A stretch of DNA of 64,000 nt from Emcibacter nanhaiensis (lineage in GTDB: Bacteria; Pseudomonadota; Alphaproteobacteria; Sphingomonadales; Emcibacteraceae). The stretch's first letter is position 1. The number at the start of each line of letters is the position of its first letter. Location of the stretch: NCBI RefSeq assembly GCF_006385175.1, contig NZ_VFIY01000018.1:682001-746000 (forward strand). The letters run 5' to 3'. This document shows, piece by piece, positions 16,543-24,775 of this stretch. Position numbers and translations under genes: made by a program. The notes under the pieces were generated by a model that saw nothing but the letters and a program-made list of their open reading frames with translations, did no database searches and was not told where the DNA came from.

Positions 16543-18018
16543 TTACTTTCTGACCGACTTGTCGAGCTCGGCCTGCGGCACCCACCAGCCATGCACCTGG
16601 GGCCGCAGCCGGTGCGGGATGGTGATTTTCGCCACCGGCCCGGCCGCCACATTGCCCGCGTCGAAAATCCAGGCGCCCTGATAGAGGTCATCCTCGCCCT
16701 GCATCATGTCGACGAAGGAAATCAGCCAGCCTTCATGCCCGTCCCGGGCCGACGGCACATGCACCGGCTCGTGGATGCCGCTCAGCGGCGGGAAGGCATA
16801 GGCGTCGATTCTGCCGTTGTCCGGCTCGATCCGCAGCAGCAGGTTGAACTCGGCACCGACCACACCGCCCATCAGCGGCGGACCCTTGAGCTCCGGGTTG
16901 ACGCTCAGGTACCAGCCGCGCTGGTAGGGCCGTCCCTGGTCTTTGTCGGCAATGCGCGGCATATCGCCCGGAGGGCCGAGCGTCACCTGGGTCAGGTTGT
17001 CGTCACTGCCGGTCATGTCCATGGTCCAGCGGATCAGGCCGCCGCCCAGTTCCTGCGGCGGCACATTGAGGCCGGACGCCCGCTGGATAAAGGGAAAAGC
17101 GTTGCAGTTGGACATGCAGTGGTCCATATGCACCCGCCCCTCTTCATCTTCGAAACAGTTCATCATGTGATAGGTGGACACGCCCTTCGGCCCCCGGAAC
17201 CAGCGCATTTCGGAGACATCGCCGTAGCGCGGCATGATGCCGACCCAGCTTTCCAGGTCCATGTGGTGCACCCAGTGATCGCCGCCGGCTTTGAGCCGCT
17301 CCAGGTCAGCCGTGGTCGGATAGACCGGGAACACTGCATAATTTTCGGTGATGACAAAATCATGCATCATGGAACAATAGGGCACATCGAACCATTGTTC
17401 GTGGGTGAGCGTACCCTCCCTGTCGGCGATGCAGTAGGCCACCTTGGAAGAGGCCAGGCCGTCGGCTTCATAGCCGAAGAAGAACATTTCCTTCGTTGCC
17501 GGATCGATACGCACATGGGCAGTCATGGTTTCCGACTTCAGGACGCCGCCGAAATCATAGGAGCCGAGGGTCTCCAGCGTATGCGGATTCATTTCATAGG
17601 CGCGGCCGTCCTCCTTGGTCATCAGCAGGCGGCCCCCGTGCCACACCGGGGTGGTGTTGGCGACGGTGCGGTCGACGCCGTCCACTGACGGGTCATCAGT
17701 AAAGGGATTGCGATAGCGGCCGAACAGCGCCTTGCCGGCCGCAACTTCGGCCTGGTGCCGGGCGGTCTCGACAAAGCGGATGTCGAAATCCACCTGGCCG
17801 TCGGGCCCGAAATAAAGCCGGGACAACATGCCGTCGCCGGACAGGGCGGTGTCATCCTCGAACATCGGCGGAAACGCCGGATCCGGCACCGCACGATAGA
17901 AGGCGCCGCGCACCTCCGCCGGAATTTCGCCTTCCACCTCGAGGTTTTTCAGGCTGTATTCCTCGCCGATTGGCGCATTGATCCCGGTAAAGTCCGGGGT
18001 ATCGGGATATTGTTTCAT
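16543..18018 (-). CDS. Carotenoid-oxygenase-family protein, lignostilbene dioxygenase-like
   Basis: 491 residues, a seven-bladed propeller. The four iron-binding histidines can be placed at H168 (MTAHVR), H219 (MMHDF), H284 (TYHMMN) and H476 (VHGWWV). Y102 (RYRNPF) and K135 (MTKEDG) sit where lignostilbene dioxygenases have the Tyr and Lys that bind the substrate's 4-hydroxyl. These enzymes split the central double bond of hydroxystilbenes with O2 and give two aromatic aldehydes such as vanillin. No signal peptide is seen. The CmcJ-like gene lies 86 bases upstream on the same strand. Together with the NTF2-like protein this suggests a diarylpropane (beta-1) branch. Confidence 0.92.
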   Translation of the reverse strand: MKQYPDTPDFTGINAPIGEEYSLKNLEVEGEIPAEVRGAFYRAVPDPAFPPMFEDDTALSGDGMLSRLYFGPDGQVDFDIRFVETARHQAEVAAGKALFGRYRNPFTDDPSVDGVDRTVANTTPVWHGGRLLMTKEDGRAYEMNPHTLETLGSYDFGGVLKSETMTAHVRIDPATKEMFFFGYEADGLASSKVAYCIADREGTLTHEQWFDVPYCSMMHDFVITENYAVFPVYPTTADLERLKAGGDHWVHHMDLESWVGIMPRYGDVSEMRWFRGPKGVSTYHMMNCFEDEEGRVHMDHCMSNCNAFPFIQRASGLNVPPQELGGGLIRWTMDMTGSDDNLTQVTLGPPGDMPRIADKDQGRPYQRGWYLSVNPELKGPPLMGGVVGAEFNLLLRIEPDNGRIDAYAFPPLSGIHEPVHVPSARDGHEGWLISFVDMMQGEDDLYQGAWIFDAGNVAAGPVAKITIPHRLRPQVHGWWVPQAELDKSVRK

Positions 18019-18104
18019 TGTCTGTCACTCTGTTTAAATTTGGGGTTTAAGATGTCACCCCCTGAACCGCCCTGTTTTTGTTATTTCAGTCCTCAGCCGA
18101 CCAG

Positions 18105-18917
18105 TTAATTTTCGTACCAGTAAGCTGTCGCCCGCATTTCAATGCTGACGCGGGGCACCGCGTCCGCGGGGCAAGTCGGATCATTGAAAGCCACATGGGG
18201 GACCTGCATGGCCTGCCCGGTCGCACTATCAAAGGTATTGAAAACAATCACTTCATCCGGCGTCATATCCCGGTAAAAATACCAGTGATGATCCGGATTA
18301 TGGGCCACGACATAGCCCTCGAACGACCATTCCGGTTTCCCGGGTTCGTCAAAGATCGCATCCGCCTCCACCAGGTCCTCCGGCTCAACCGTTCTCGCAT
18401 CACAAAGGGCAAGGGGCACATCCTGTGGCGCCGCACTCAGGGCGCGCCAGACATTGACCTGGTTATAGCGACGGACCTTTTTCCCTTCGGGGCTGGTCCT
18501 CTGGGCCATGCATTGGGCCGTGGCGGGGCTGATATCCACATGGGCGAAGCGGGCCGGATAGGAATTGTTCAGGGCCCCAGCCTTGCCGCTTTTTTCCCCG
18601 AAACGAAGCAATCCCGGAGACGTGACAAAGACCTCGTCTGCCCCGGTCACCTGCTTGACCAGGGCTTCGATTTCGGTCTTATGCACATCGGCAACGGCTT
18701 CGGGATCGGAAAAATCCATGATGGTGCTTTTGTGAGGGACCAGGGCAAAGCCTTCCCGGTCAACCCTGGGGGGATCCGTCAGATTTCGCGCATTGATGAC
18801 GCTCATTTCCCTGGTATCTATTTCCAGGATATCCCTGGAATGATCGTTGGCGTAATACCGGGGACGCACATCCATCGGCGCAATATAATTGATGTCGGCT
18901 GTGACTGTTTCAGTCAT
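18105..18917 (-). CDS. CmcJ/NvfI-family putative oxidoreductase
   Basis: About 270 residues. The second ATG (18917) is chosen because GAGGGG lies 8 bases before it; the first ATG, at 18923, would add two residues. The C-terminal half carries the blocks I associate with the CmcJ/NvfI/AsaB group: ARTVEPEDLV near residue 170, HNPDHHWYFYRDM, then VFNTFDS and a final histidine followed by RVSIEMRA. That arrangement is like the iron site of 2-oxoglutarate oxygenases, and members work in cephamycin and fungal metabolite pathways. Its place just upstream of the lignostilbene-dioxygenase-like gene suggests an oxidative or demethylating step on an aromatic. The reaction is unknown. Confidence 0.75.
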   Translation of the reverse strand: MTETVTADINYIAPMDVRPRYYANDHSRDILEIDTREMSVINARNLTDPPRVDREGFALVPHKSTIMDFSDPEAVADVHKTEIEALVKQVTGADEVFVTSPGLLRFGEKSGKAGALNNSYPARFAHVDISPATAQCMAQRTSPEGKKVRRYNQVNVWRALSAAPQDVPLALCDARTVEPEDLVEADAIFDEPGKPEWSFEGYVVAHNPDHHWYFYRDMTPDEVIVFNTFDSATGQAMQVPHVAFNDPTCPADAVPRVSIEMRATAYWYEN

Positions 18918-19224
18918 CCTCATTGCCCCTCATCTTCTCCACTATATTTCAGGTGCGACGGTTCATTTTTCCGAGCGCCTCTCCCTGGCCGGCCCGGTGC
19001 CATCGCTATTGCCATACCCTTTCATGGCGTCACACATTAGTTTGTGTGACATATTATTATTTGTTTGTATAACCTATTATCTTGGACAGGTGCAACCGTT
19101 TAATGACCTTGGCCAAAAGCCATTGTCGCTTTTTACATTCGCGAACAGAAGAAAGGATAGATATAGCAAAGCTGAGCACAGGCCTGATGCTGGTGCAGCA
19201 ATAAAATAGCAGAAAAATATATTC
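18918..19224. other. Intergenic region upstream of the CmcJ-like gene
   Basis: About 300 bases between the CmcJ-like start and the MarR-type regulator's stop, both on the minus strand. It must contain the promoter of the CmcJ-like/dioxygenase pair. The part from 19020 to 19080 is AT-rich and holds a 22-base perfect inverted repeat, listed separately. No ORF is convincing. Confidence 0.6.
19029..19050. promoter_or_regulatory. Perfect inverted repeat, likely operator
   Basis: GTCACACA and TGTGTGAC form perfect 8-base arms around TTAGTT. It lies about 110 bases upstream of the CmcJ-like start, in the AT-rich promoter region and immediately downstream of a MarR regulator gene. No T-run follows, so it is more likely a protein-binding site than a terminator. 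Confidence 0.55.
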
Positions 19225-19752
19225 TTAAGACTGGTTGGCGATCACATCCAGGAATTTGAAGAAAGTGGCCAGCTCGTCCTTGGTGAACAGGTTTTTGAAC
19301 CGCTGTTCGTGCCCCTTGATCAGTTCCTTGGCCTGGGCCAAAAGGGCTTCCCCCTCATCAGTCAGGCACAATTCGTGCCGGCGACGGTCGACTTCGGACC
19401 GCTTGCGTTTGACCAGGCCGCGGGTGCTCAGCTTGTCAATAATCACCAGCATGGTGGCCCGGTCCATCAGCAGCACCGACGCCAGTTCTGACTGAGAAAT
19501 GGCCGGGTTTTCCTTGATCAGCCACAGAGTTGCCCCCTGACGCTGGGTCAGGCCGATCGGCGCCAGTGTTTCGAGGAAATCGCGCTGCAGGATGATCTGG
19601 GCGCGCTTCAGCTGGTAGCCAAGCAGTTCATCAAGACCTTTCAGGCTCACCGGTTTACCCGATGACAGTTGCAGTTCTTCCTTGCCTGTATTATTTGTCA
19701 TTTTATTCATACTTTCAATCATCCCCCAAGCACATACGGGAGTTTTCTGCAT
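19225..19752 (-). CDS. MarR-family transcriptional regulator
   Basis: 175 residues from the first ATG; a start at 19710 (MNKMTNN) is equally possible because neither ribosome site is strong. The winged-helix core is clear: LTQRQGATLWLI, ISQSELASVLLMDRATMLVIIDKLSTRGLVKRKRS (two blocks), and the wing VDRRRHELCLTDEGEALL. MarR proteins are dimeric repressors released by phenolic ligands, and they commonly control aromatic catabolism. It lies between the dioxygenase unit and an AraC regulator and is a candidate for binding the palindromes in this island. An imperfect 16-base palindrome lies just upstream of its start and may serve autoregulation. Confidence 0.92.
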   Translation of the reverse strand: MQKTPVCAWGMIESMNKMTNNTGKEELQLSSGKPVSLKGLDELLGYQLKRAQIILQRDFLETLAPIGLTQRQGATLWLIKENPAISQSELASVLLMDRATMLVIIDKLSTRGLVKRKRSEVDRRRHELCLTDEGEALLAQAKELIKGHEQRFKNLFTKDELATFFKFLDVIANQS

Positions 19753-19778
19753 CTGAAACGGCCTTCAGCAGCCCCGTA

Positions 19779-19794
19779 GTTGATAAATTACAAC
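19779..19794. promoter_or_regulatory. Imperfect palindrome upstream of the MarR gene
   Basis: GTTGATAAATTACAAC is a near-symmetric 16-mer (GTTG/CAAC outer arms) 27 bases upstream of the MarR start. Size and position fit an autoregulatory MarR operator. It is a single occurrence, so support is limited. Confidence 0.35.
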
Positions 19795-19894
19795 AGTTAA
19801 CGTGTCAACCATCCTGATCGCCGCGAAAACAGACAGATAACACCCCCCAAAATCTCGCTTTATACAGTCCGGTGTACCGGTCCTGCCGGATAAG

Positions 19895-20875
19895 TCAGTT
19901 TGCACGCACCTTGCCTCCCTCACCGTTGGGACTGGCGCCGACATTGCGAAAATCCCTCGGGCTCATGCCGTAGTAATTCCGGAATACCCTGGCAAAATGT
20001 GTGGTGTTGTTAAAGCCCCAGCCAAAAGCAATTTCCGTGATCGTATGGCCGCGCCAGAGTGCCGATGTCATCTGGCGGGCACATTCTTCCACCCGCCTGC
20101 GCTGGATATAACTGGACACGGTTTCACCTTCGGCGGAAAACAGAACGTGCAGATACCGGTTGGAAATTCTGAACGCTGCCGCGACCCTGCCGACGGAAAG
20201 TTCCGGATCCCGCAGGTTGATTTCGATATATCTTTTGATCTGGATCCGCCTCGCTCCGGCAACCGAAGTTTCACTGGCTGCGGCTCCATGCTCCACGCTG
20301 CAGGCCGTCGCCAGAACATCAAGCAGGTTGTGGGACAGTCTTTGCTCTATTTCCGGCGAAAAATCCTCCTCGGTCTGACTCCAGATACTGCGTAACATGG
20401 TCTGCAGGACGTGTCCTGCCCCCCGGTCACCCGCCAGCTTCCTACCGGCAACCAGTTCAGGGCAGGGCAGATGCGCCTTCAATGATTTGGCGGGAATACC
20501 CAGACTCAATATGCTGTGTTCTTTTGCATTCAGGATATAGGGCGAAGCACTGTCGCACATCACCATATCCCCTTCGGAAAGCGCCTCCACATGTCCATGC
20601 TGGCGGGTTTCCATCGTCCCCCCGATTTGCAAATGGAGAAAAAACAGATGGTCCTTTGCGTTGGAAACATGCGTGGCTGTGCGAATGATCTGGGCCGGCG
20701 AAGAGCGGGGATTTAAAAGCGAAAGATTACCGAGACGAACCATATCCATACTTGCCCTGAACTCGTCCGGCTGCAAGGCCACCGTTTCAAGGTCGGTAAA
20801 CTGGTCACAAATAATATCGTTCCAGTATACGAGCCGCTTGTTTGCCGAGACCGAATCTGTAGAGTAATGGTACAT
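19895..20875 (-). CDS. AraC-family transcriptional regulator
   Basis: 326 residues from the ATG preceded by GGGAGA; a GTG codon directly before it is an alternative. Residues 1-190 form a ligand/dimerisation domain of the AraC_binding_2 (FeaR-like) kind, and residues 220-320 hold two helix-turn-helix motifs (VGRVAAAFRISNRYLHVLF and TITEIAFGWGFNNTTHFARVF), ending in the usual SPRDFR. Such proteins are mostly activators of catabolic operons. It is divergent from the Bcr-type exporter, acyl-CoA synthetase and cupin unit, which is its most likely target. Confidence 0.93.
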   Translation of the reverse strand: MYHYSTDSVSANKRLVYWNDIICDQFTDLETVALQPDEFRASMDMVRLGNLSLLNPRSSPAQIIRTATHVSNAKDHLFFLHLQIGGTMETRQHGHVEALSEGDMVMCDSASPYILNAKEHSILSLGIPAKSLKAHLPCPELVAGRKLAGDRGAGHVLQTMLRSIWSQTEEDFSPEIEQRLSHNLLDVLATACSVEHGAAASETSVAGARRIQIKRYIEINLRDPELSVGRVAAAFRISNRYLHVLFSAEGETVSSYIQRRRVEECARQMTSALWRGHTITEIAFGWGFNNTTHFARVFRNYYGMSPRDFRNVGASPNGEGGKVRAN

Positions 20876-21276
20876 CACAAATTCTCCCTATATTTACATT
20901 GCTTTATTCACCGGCCCCAGGCTTGAACTGCCTGTGGTTTTAACGACTCCCAAATGCGCCGGTAAATATTTGTGACCCTTTTTTATGGAATATGTTGTCT
21001 AGGGTCTTTTTTGTTTATACTATGCCGCCTTACAAATAATAAGTATAGCTAACTATATCTGCACCTCCCCCGGGACTGTCAAGTATTTGTGTAAGACGTG
21101 AGCAAGTAGATTTACAGGATATGACCTATATTCCGGCCTCTTTTTCTGTGTGTTCGCAAATATATTCACCTCCGCCCGGGGAGATAAAACAGAATAACTG
21201 CAGAGTAAATAAGGGAGTTTTCCGGACAACGAATCAATGCGATTTGTGCGGAAAATAGTGAAACAGGGAATAGTAT
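20876..21276. other. Divergent intergenic region between AraC regulator and MFS exporter
   Basis: About 400 bases that should contain the promoters of the AraC gene and of the exporter, synthetase and cupin unit. The stretch 20995-21060 is AT-rich and includes AAGTATAGCTAACTATAT, which shares AGTAT and ACT half-sites with the palindromes at 9762 and 15564 but with imperfect spacing. No ORF or hairpin terminator was seen. Confidence 0.45.
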
Positions 21277-22545
21277 ATGTCGTCTTCTCGTCATTTGGCC
21301 CCGGAGGGCAACCGGTTCATCATTCTGCTCGGTGCGCTGACCGCGCAGGGCGCCATTTCGGTTGATGTACTGCTTCCTTCCCTGCCCTCCATGGTCAGGG
21401 AATTGTCCATGACCTCGGCGGCCGCGCAACTGACCATCGGTCTTTATATCGGCGGTTTTGCCGCCGGACAGCTGGGCTGGGGCTGGCTTTCCGACTGGGT
21501 TGGCCGGCGTCCGGTGATCCTGGCCGGCACCGGTGGCTACGCCCTGACCACCTTCATGTGCTCTTTTTCCCACAGCGGGGAGGAACTGCTGTTCTGGCGC
21601 CTGCTCCTGGGCATCTGCGCCGCCGCCCCCATTACCGTGAGCCGGGCCGTGCTGCGAGATCACTTCACCGGCCGGCTGCTGGCCCGGCGCATGGCGGCAA
21701 TGACCACGGTTTTCTTCCTCTCCCCCATGCTGGCGCCTGCCCTGGGCACTTTCCTGCTCTATAGCTTCGGCTGGCGCAGTGTTTTCTGGGTCCCGGGCCT
21801 GATCAGTGTGATTGCCCTCGGCTTCGCCTGGGTCTTCCTGGGCGAAAGCCATGCAATCTCAAAACGCAAACGGTCCAGCTTCCTGCAGATCCTCGGCACG
21901 TTCCGCGACATGATCCTGCATCCGGTCAGCGGCCCGTGCCTGATGATACAGGCCGGCATGTCTGCCGGCATCATGACCTGGATATCGTCTTCTTCCCTGA
22001 TCCTGACCGGCTATTATCAAATTCCGAACCGGTATTACGCCCTTTTCTTCACGGCCACTGCCGCCGTGCAGCTTTCCGGAACCATCAGCTGCAATCACCT
22101 GCTCAGGACTCATACGCTGCCCAAAGTCATGGAATGGGGCGGAATATTTGTCGGCAGCGGTGCAGTGTTGCTGTTTCTGTGCACCGTTCCGTTCAATGCG
22201 CCGCTATGGGCGGTGATGTCGTCCATCTGGATTTTCATGTACGGATTCGGCCTGATGGTCCCGGCTACCAGCGGCATGGCGCTCCATGCCTTCGGCCTGG
22301 TCGGCGGACTGGCCGCCGCCCTGCTTGGCAGTGCCCAAAGCCTGTTCGGCAGCATCGGCTCCATCGTCTCGGCCTCGCTTTACAATGGAACAGCCTCGTC
22401 ACTGGGCGAGGGAATGGGAATGGCGGCCGCTTTCGCCTGCCTCATGCTGCTGATCCTGAGCCTGCGCCTGCGCCGGGAGCCGGAACTGGTCGACCATCCG
22501 CCGGAAGCAGACACGCCCCTGAATGAACAAAAAACCTCAACCTAA
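21277..22545 (+). CDS. MFS transporter, Bcr/CflA drug-resistance type
   Basis: 422 residues with 12 predicted membrane helices. The cytoplasmic loop between helices 2 and 3 has GWLSDWVGRRPVI, the MFS motif A, and the opening VDVLLPSLPSM is typical of Bcr/CflA proton-driven exporters. It begins a plus-strand unit with an acyl-CoA synthetase gene 20 bases downstream and a cupin gene after that. In a catabolic unit such a carrier may protect the cell from a phenolic intermediate, or import a substrate. The direction cannot be read from the sequence. Confidence 0.88.
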   Translation: MSSSRHLAPEGNRFIILLGALTAQGAISVDVLLPSLPSMVRELSMTSAAAQLTIGLYIGGFAAGQLGWGWLSDWVGRRPVILAGTGGYALTTFMCSFSHSGEELLFWRLLLGICAAAPITVSRAVLRDHFTGRLLARRMAAMTTVFFLSPMLAPALGTFLLYSFGWRSVFWVPGLISVIALGFAWVFLGESHAISKRKRSSFLQILGTFRDMILHPVSGPCLMIQAGMSAGIMTWISSSSLILTGYYQIPNRYYALFFTATAAVQLSGTISCNHLLRTHTLPKVMEWGGIFVGSGAVLLFLCTVPFNAPLWAVMSSIWIFMYGFGLMVPATSGMALHAFGLVGGLAAALLGSAQSLFGSIGSIVSASLYNGTASSLGEGMGMAAAFACLMLLILSLRLRREPELVDHPPEADTPLNEQKTST

Positions 22546-22565
22546 TGAAACAAGAGTGAAAAACC

Positions 22566-24134
22566 ATGCGATCCATTGACTATTTTGACAAAGGTGTTGA
22601 ACGTGCAGGCGACCGTCCTGCCTTTATCGAAGGCGACATGTCCATGACCTTCAAGGAGCTGCAGGCGGAAACCTACCGCTTTGCCGCCGCCATGGCCGCC
22701 GACGGCGCCGCCTACCAGTCCACGGTGGCCCTTTACGCCCCCAACCACTGGAGTGTGCTGATCGCCCTGCTCGGCCTGTGGCGGTTTGGCGCCAAATGGG
22801 TGCCGGTCAACGCCCGCAACTCCGTCGACACCAACATCCAGTTCCTGAACTATGTGCGCTGTGAGCGCCTGTTCTACCACTCCAGCATGACCGAGGAAGT
22901 GGAGGAAATGCTGGCCAACATCCCGAGCTTCACCACGGCGGTGTGCCTGGACAAGCCGAACGGCGACCACCCCTCGCTCGAGCAATTCATGAAGCGCGGC
23001 GAAGGTGTCGATTGGCAGGAAAAGTGCGACGCCTTCGGCAACCTCGATGAAATTGTCGGCCTGTTCGCCACCGGCGGCACCACCGGCCCCTCCAAAGGGG
23101 TCAATGTAACCAACCTCGGCTGGGGCACCATGCTGTCGACGGCGTCCTGCTACTGGGATGTGCCGGATATCGAGCCGGTCTGCCTGGTGACTGCACCGAT
23201 GACCCATGCGGCCGGCCCGGTCACCGTCGCCACCATGTCCATCGGCGCCACCCAGGTGATCCTGCCCGGCTTTGATGCCGGCAAGGTCCTTGAAGCGATC
23301 GAGAAACACAAAGTCACCCACATCTATCTGCCGCCCACCGCGCTCTATATCCTGATGGATCACCCGGACCTGAACAAATATGACCTCAGCTCCCTGAAGA
23401 TTTTCCTGCTGGTGGGCTCCCCGGTGGCGCCGGAAAAACTGCGCCAGGCCGTGGAAATCTTCGGCCCCTGCATGTGCCAGTGCTATGGCCAGGTGGAATC
23501 CCCGATGATCACCACCTGGCTGGATCCGGCCACCGTCGCCAGGGCCGCGGCCGGAGACCACCCGGAACGCCTCGCCAGCTGCGGGCGGGCAACGCCGCAC
23601 GTGCGGGTCGGCATTATGGATGATGACGGCAACCTGCTGCCGCCGGGCGAGCGGGGCGAAATCGTCTCCCGCGGGCCGCTGGTCAGCCACAGCTATTTCG
23701 AAAAACCGGAAGCCACCGAGGAAGTGCGCACCTTCGGCTGGCATCATACCGGCGATGTGGCCTACCGGGATGAAGAAGGCTTTTTCTATATTGTCGACCG
23801 CAAGAAGGATATGATCGTCACCGGCGGCTTCAATGTCTATTCCGCGGAAGTGGAAGCCTGCATCCTGGAGCTGCCGCAGATCCTGGAATGCGCCGTCATC
23901 GGCATTCCGCACGAAAAATGGGGCGAAGCGGTCACTGCCATCTGCGTGCTGGCCGAAGGGGAAAGCATTTCCGAAGAGGACGTCATTGCCCACTGCAAGA
24001 CCCGGCTCGGCGGCGTCAAGGCTCCCAAGAAAGTGGAATTCTGGACCGAACTGCCGAAAACCCCGGCCAACAAGCTGGACAAGAAAACCATCCGGCAGAA
24101 GTTCTGGGGCGATTCCGACCGCAACGTCGGCTAA
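22566..24134 (+). CDS. AMP-binding acyl-CoA synthetase / aryl-CoA ligase
   Basis: 522 residues of the adenylate-forming family. The P-loop is FATGGTTGPSKGV, YGQVESP is the A5 motif, HHTGDVAYRDEEGFFYIVDR carries the ribose-binding Asp and hinge, and GGFNVYSAEVE is A8. The C-terminal catalytic lysine lies in PKTPANKLDK, a variant of the usual TxxGK. The enzyme activates a carboxylate with ATP and transfers it to CoA. In this setting a phenylpropanoid or aromatic acid is likely, possibly the side-chain acid from dimer cleavage. The specific acid is not determined. The cupin gene follows 38 bases later. Confidence 0.92.
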   Translation: MRSIDYFDKGVERAGDRPAFIEGDMSMTFKELQAETYRFAAAMAADGAAYQSTVALYAPNHWSVLIALLGLWRFGAKWVPVNARNSVDTNIQFLNYVRCERLFYHSSMTEEVEEMLANIPSFTTAVCLDKPNGDHPSLEQFMKRGEGVDWQEKCDAFGNLDEIVGLFATGGTTGPSKGVNVTNLGWGTMLSTASCYWDVPDIEPVCLVTAPMTHAAGPVTVATMSIGATQVILPGFDAGKVLEAIEKHKVTHIYLPPTALYILMDHPDLNKYDLSSLKIFLLVGSPVAPEKLRQAVEIFGPCMCQCYGQVESPMITTWLDPATVARAAAGDHPERLASCGRATPHVRVGIMDDDGNLLPPGERGEIVSRGPLVSHSYFEKPEATEEVRTFGWHHTGDVAYRDEEGFFYIVDRKKDMIVTGGFNVYSAEVEACILELPQILECAVIGIPHEKWGEAVTAICVLAEGESISEEDVIAHCKTRLGGVKAPKKVEFWTELPKTPANKLDKKTIRQKFWGDSDRNVG

Positions 24135-24172
24135 ACCATAAGATAGAGGCCAAAATATAGAGGAGAGACAAG

Positions 24173-24706
24173 ATGCCTGAAGCACCAAAATCAGAATTCT
24201 GGCGCGATATCATACCCATTGAAAAGGTTTTCAAGCCGGATGCCGCGCCGGAAACCTATTACCCCAACACCACGTCGGGGGACGAGCGATACTGGGTGCC
24301 CATTTCCGACACTGTCTCTTCCCGTCCCCTGTGGATTTCCCCGTCCCGCAACATGTGGGCCGACATCCTGATGGCCAAGGAAGCGGGTCTGGTCAACCGC
24401 CATTACCACCCGCACCAGATCTTCGCCTACACAGTCAGCGGCAAATGGGGTTATCTGGAACATGACTGGACTGCCACCGCCGGAGACTTCATCTATGAAA
24501 CCCCGGGCGAAGGCCATACCCTGGTGGCCTATGATCACGAAGACCCGATGCAGGTCTTCTTCGTGGTCACCGGGCCGCTGATCTGGCTCGATGAAAATGG
24601 CGAGGCCGCCGGATATTTCGACGTCCATGACTATATCGCCATGGCCAAGGAACATTATGACAAGGTGGGGATCGGCGCCGACTTTGTGGACACCCTGTTC
24701 CGCTAG
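24173..24706 (+). CDS. Cupin, 2,4'-dihydroxyacetophenone dioxygenase-like
   Basis: 177 residues of a single cupin barrel. The metal site is visible as RHYHPHQIFAY (His ligands) with the late histidine in GEGHTLV. Length and the DERYWVPISD...FDVHDYI framework match the 2,4'-dihydroxyacetophenone dioxygenase family, which cleaves the C-C bond of an aryl alpha-hydroxyketone to an aromatic acid and formate using Fe and O2. Beta-ether cleavage of lignin dimers yields aryl ketones, so a related ketone is a reasonable substrate; this is inference. A GGAGAG site precedes the ATG and a terminator follows the stop. Confidence 0.85.
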   Translation: MPEAPKSEFWRDIIPIEKVFKPDAAPETYYPNTTSGDERYWVPISDTVSSRPLWISPSRNMWADILMAKEAGLVNRHYHPHQIFAYTVSGKWGYLEHDWTATAGDFIYETPGEGHTLVAYDHEDPMQVFFVVTGPLIWLDENGEAAGYFDVHDYIAMAKEHYDKVGIGADFVDTLFR

Positions 24707-24724
24707 GACGTCACGTTTCACAAC

Positions 24725-24754
24725 AAAAAGCCGCTCAACCGAGCGGCTTTTTTT
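24725..24754. terminator. Bidirectional intrinsic terminator
   Basis: AGCCGCTC / GAGCGGCT stem with a 4-base loop, seven T on the plus strand and five A upstream. It separates the convergent cupin and oxidoreductase genes. Confidence 0.9.
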
Positions 24755-24775
24755 CATGTCTGGTGTACGCCGGGA

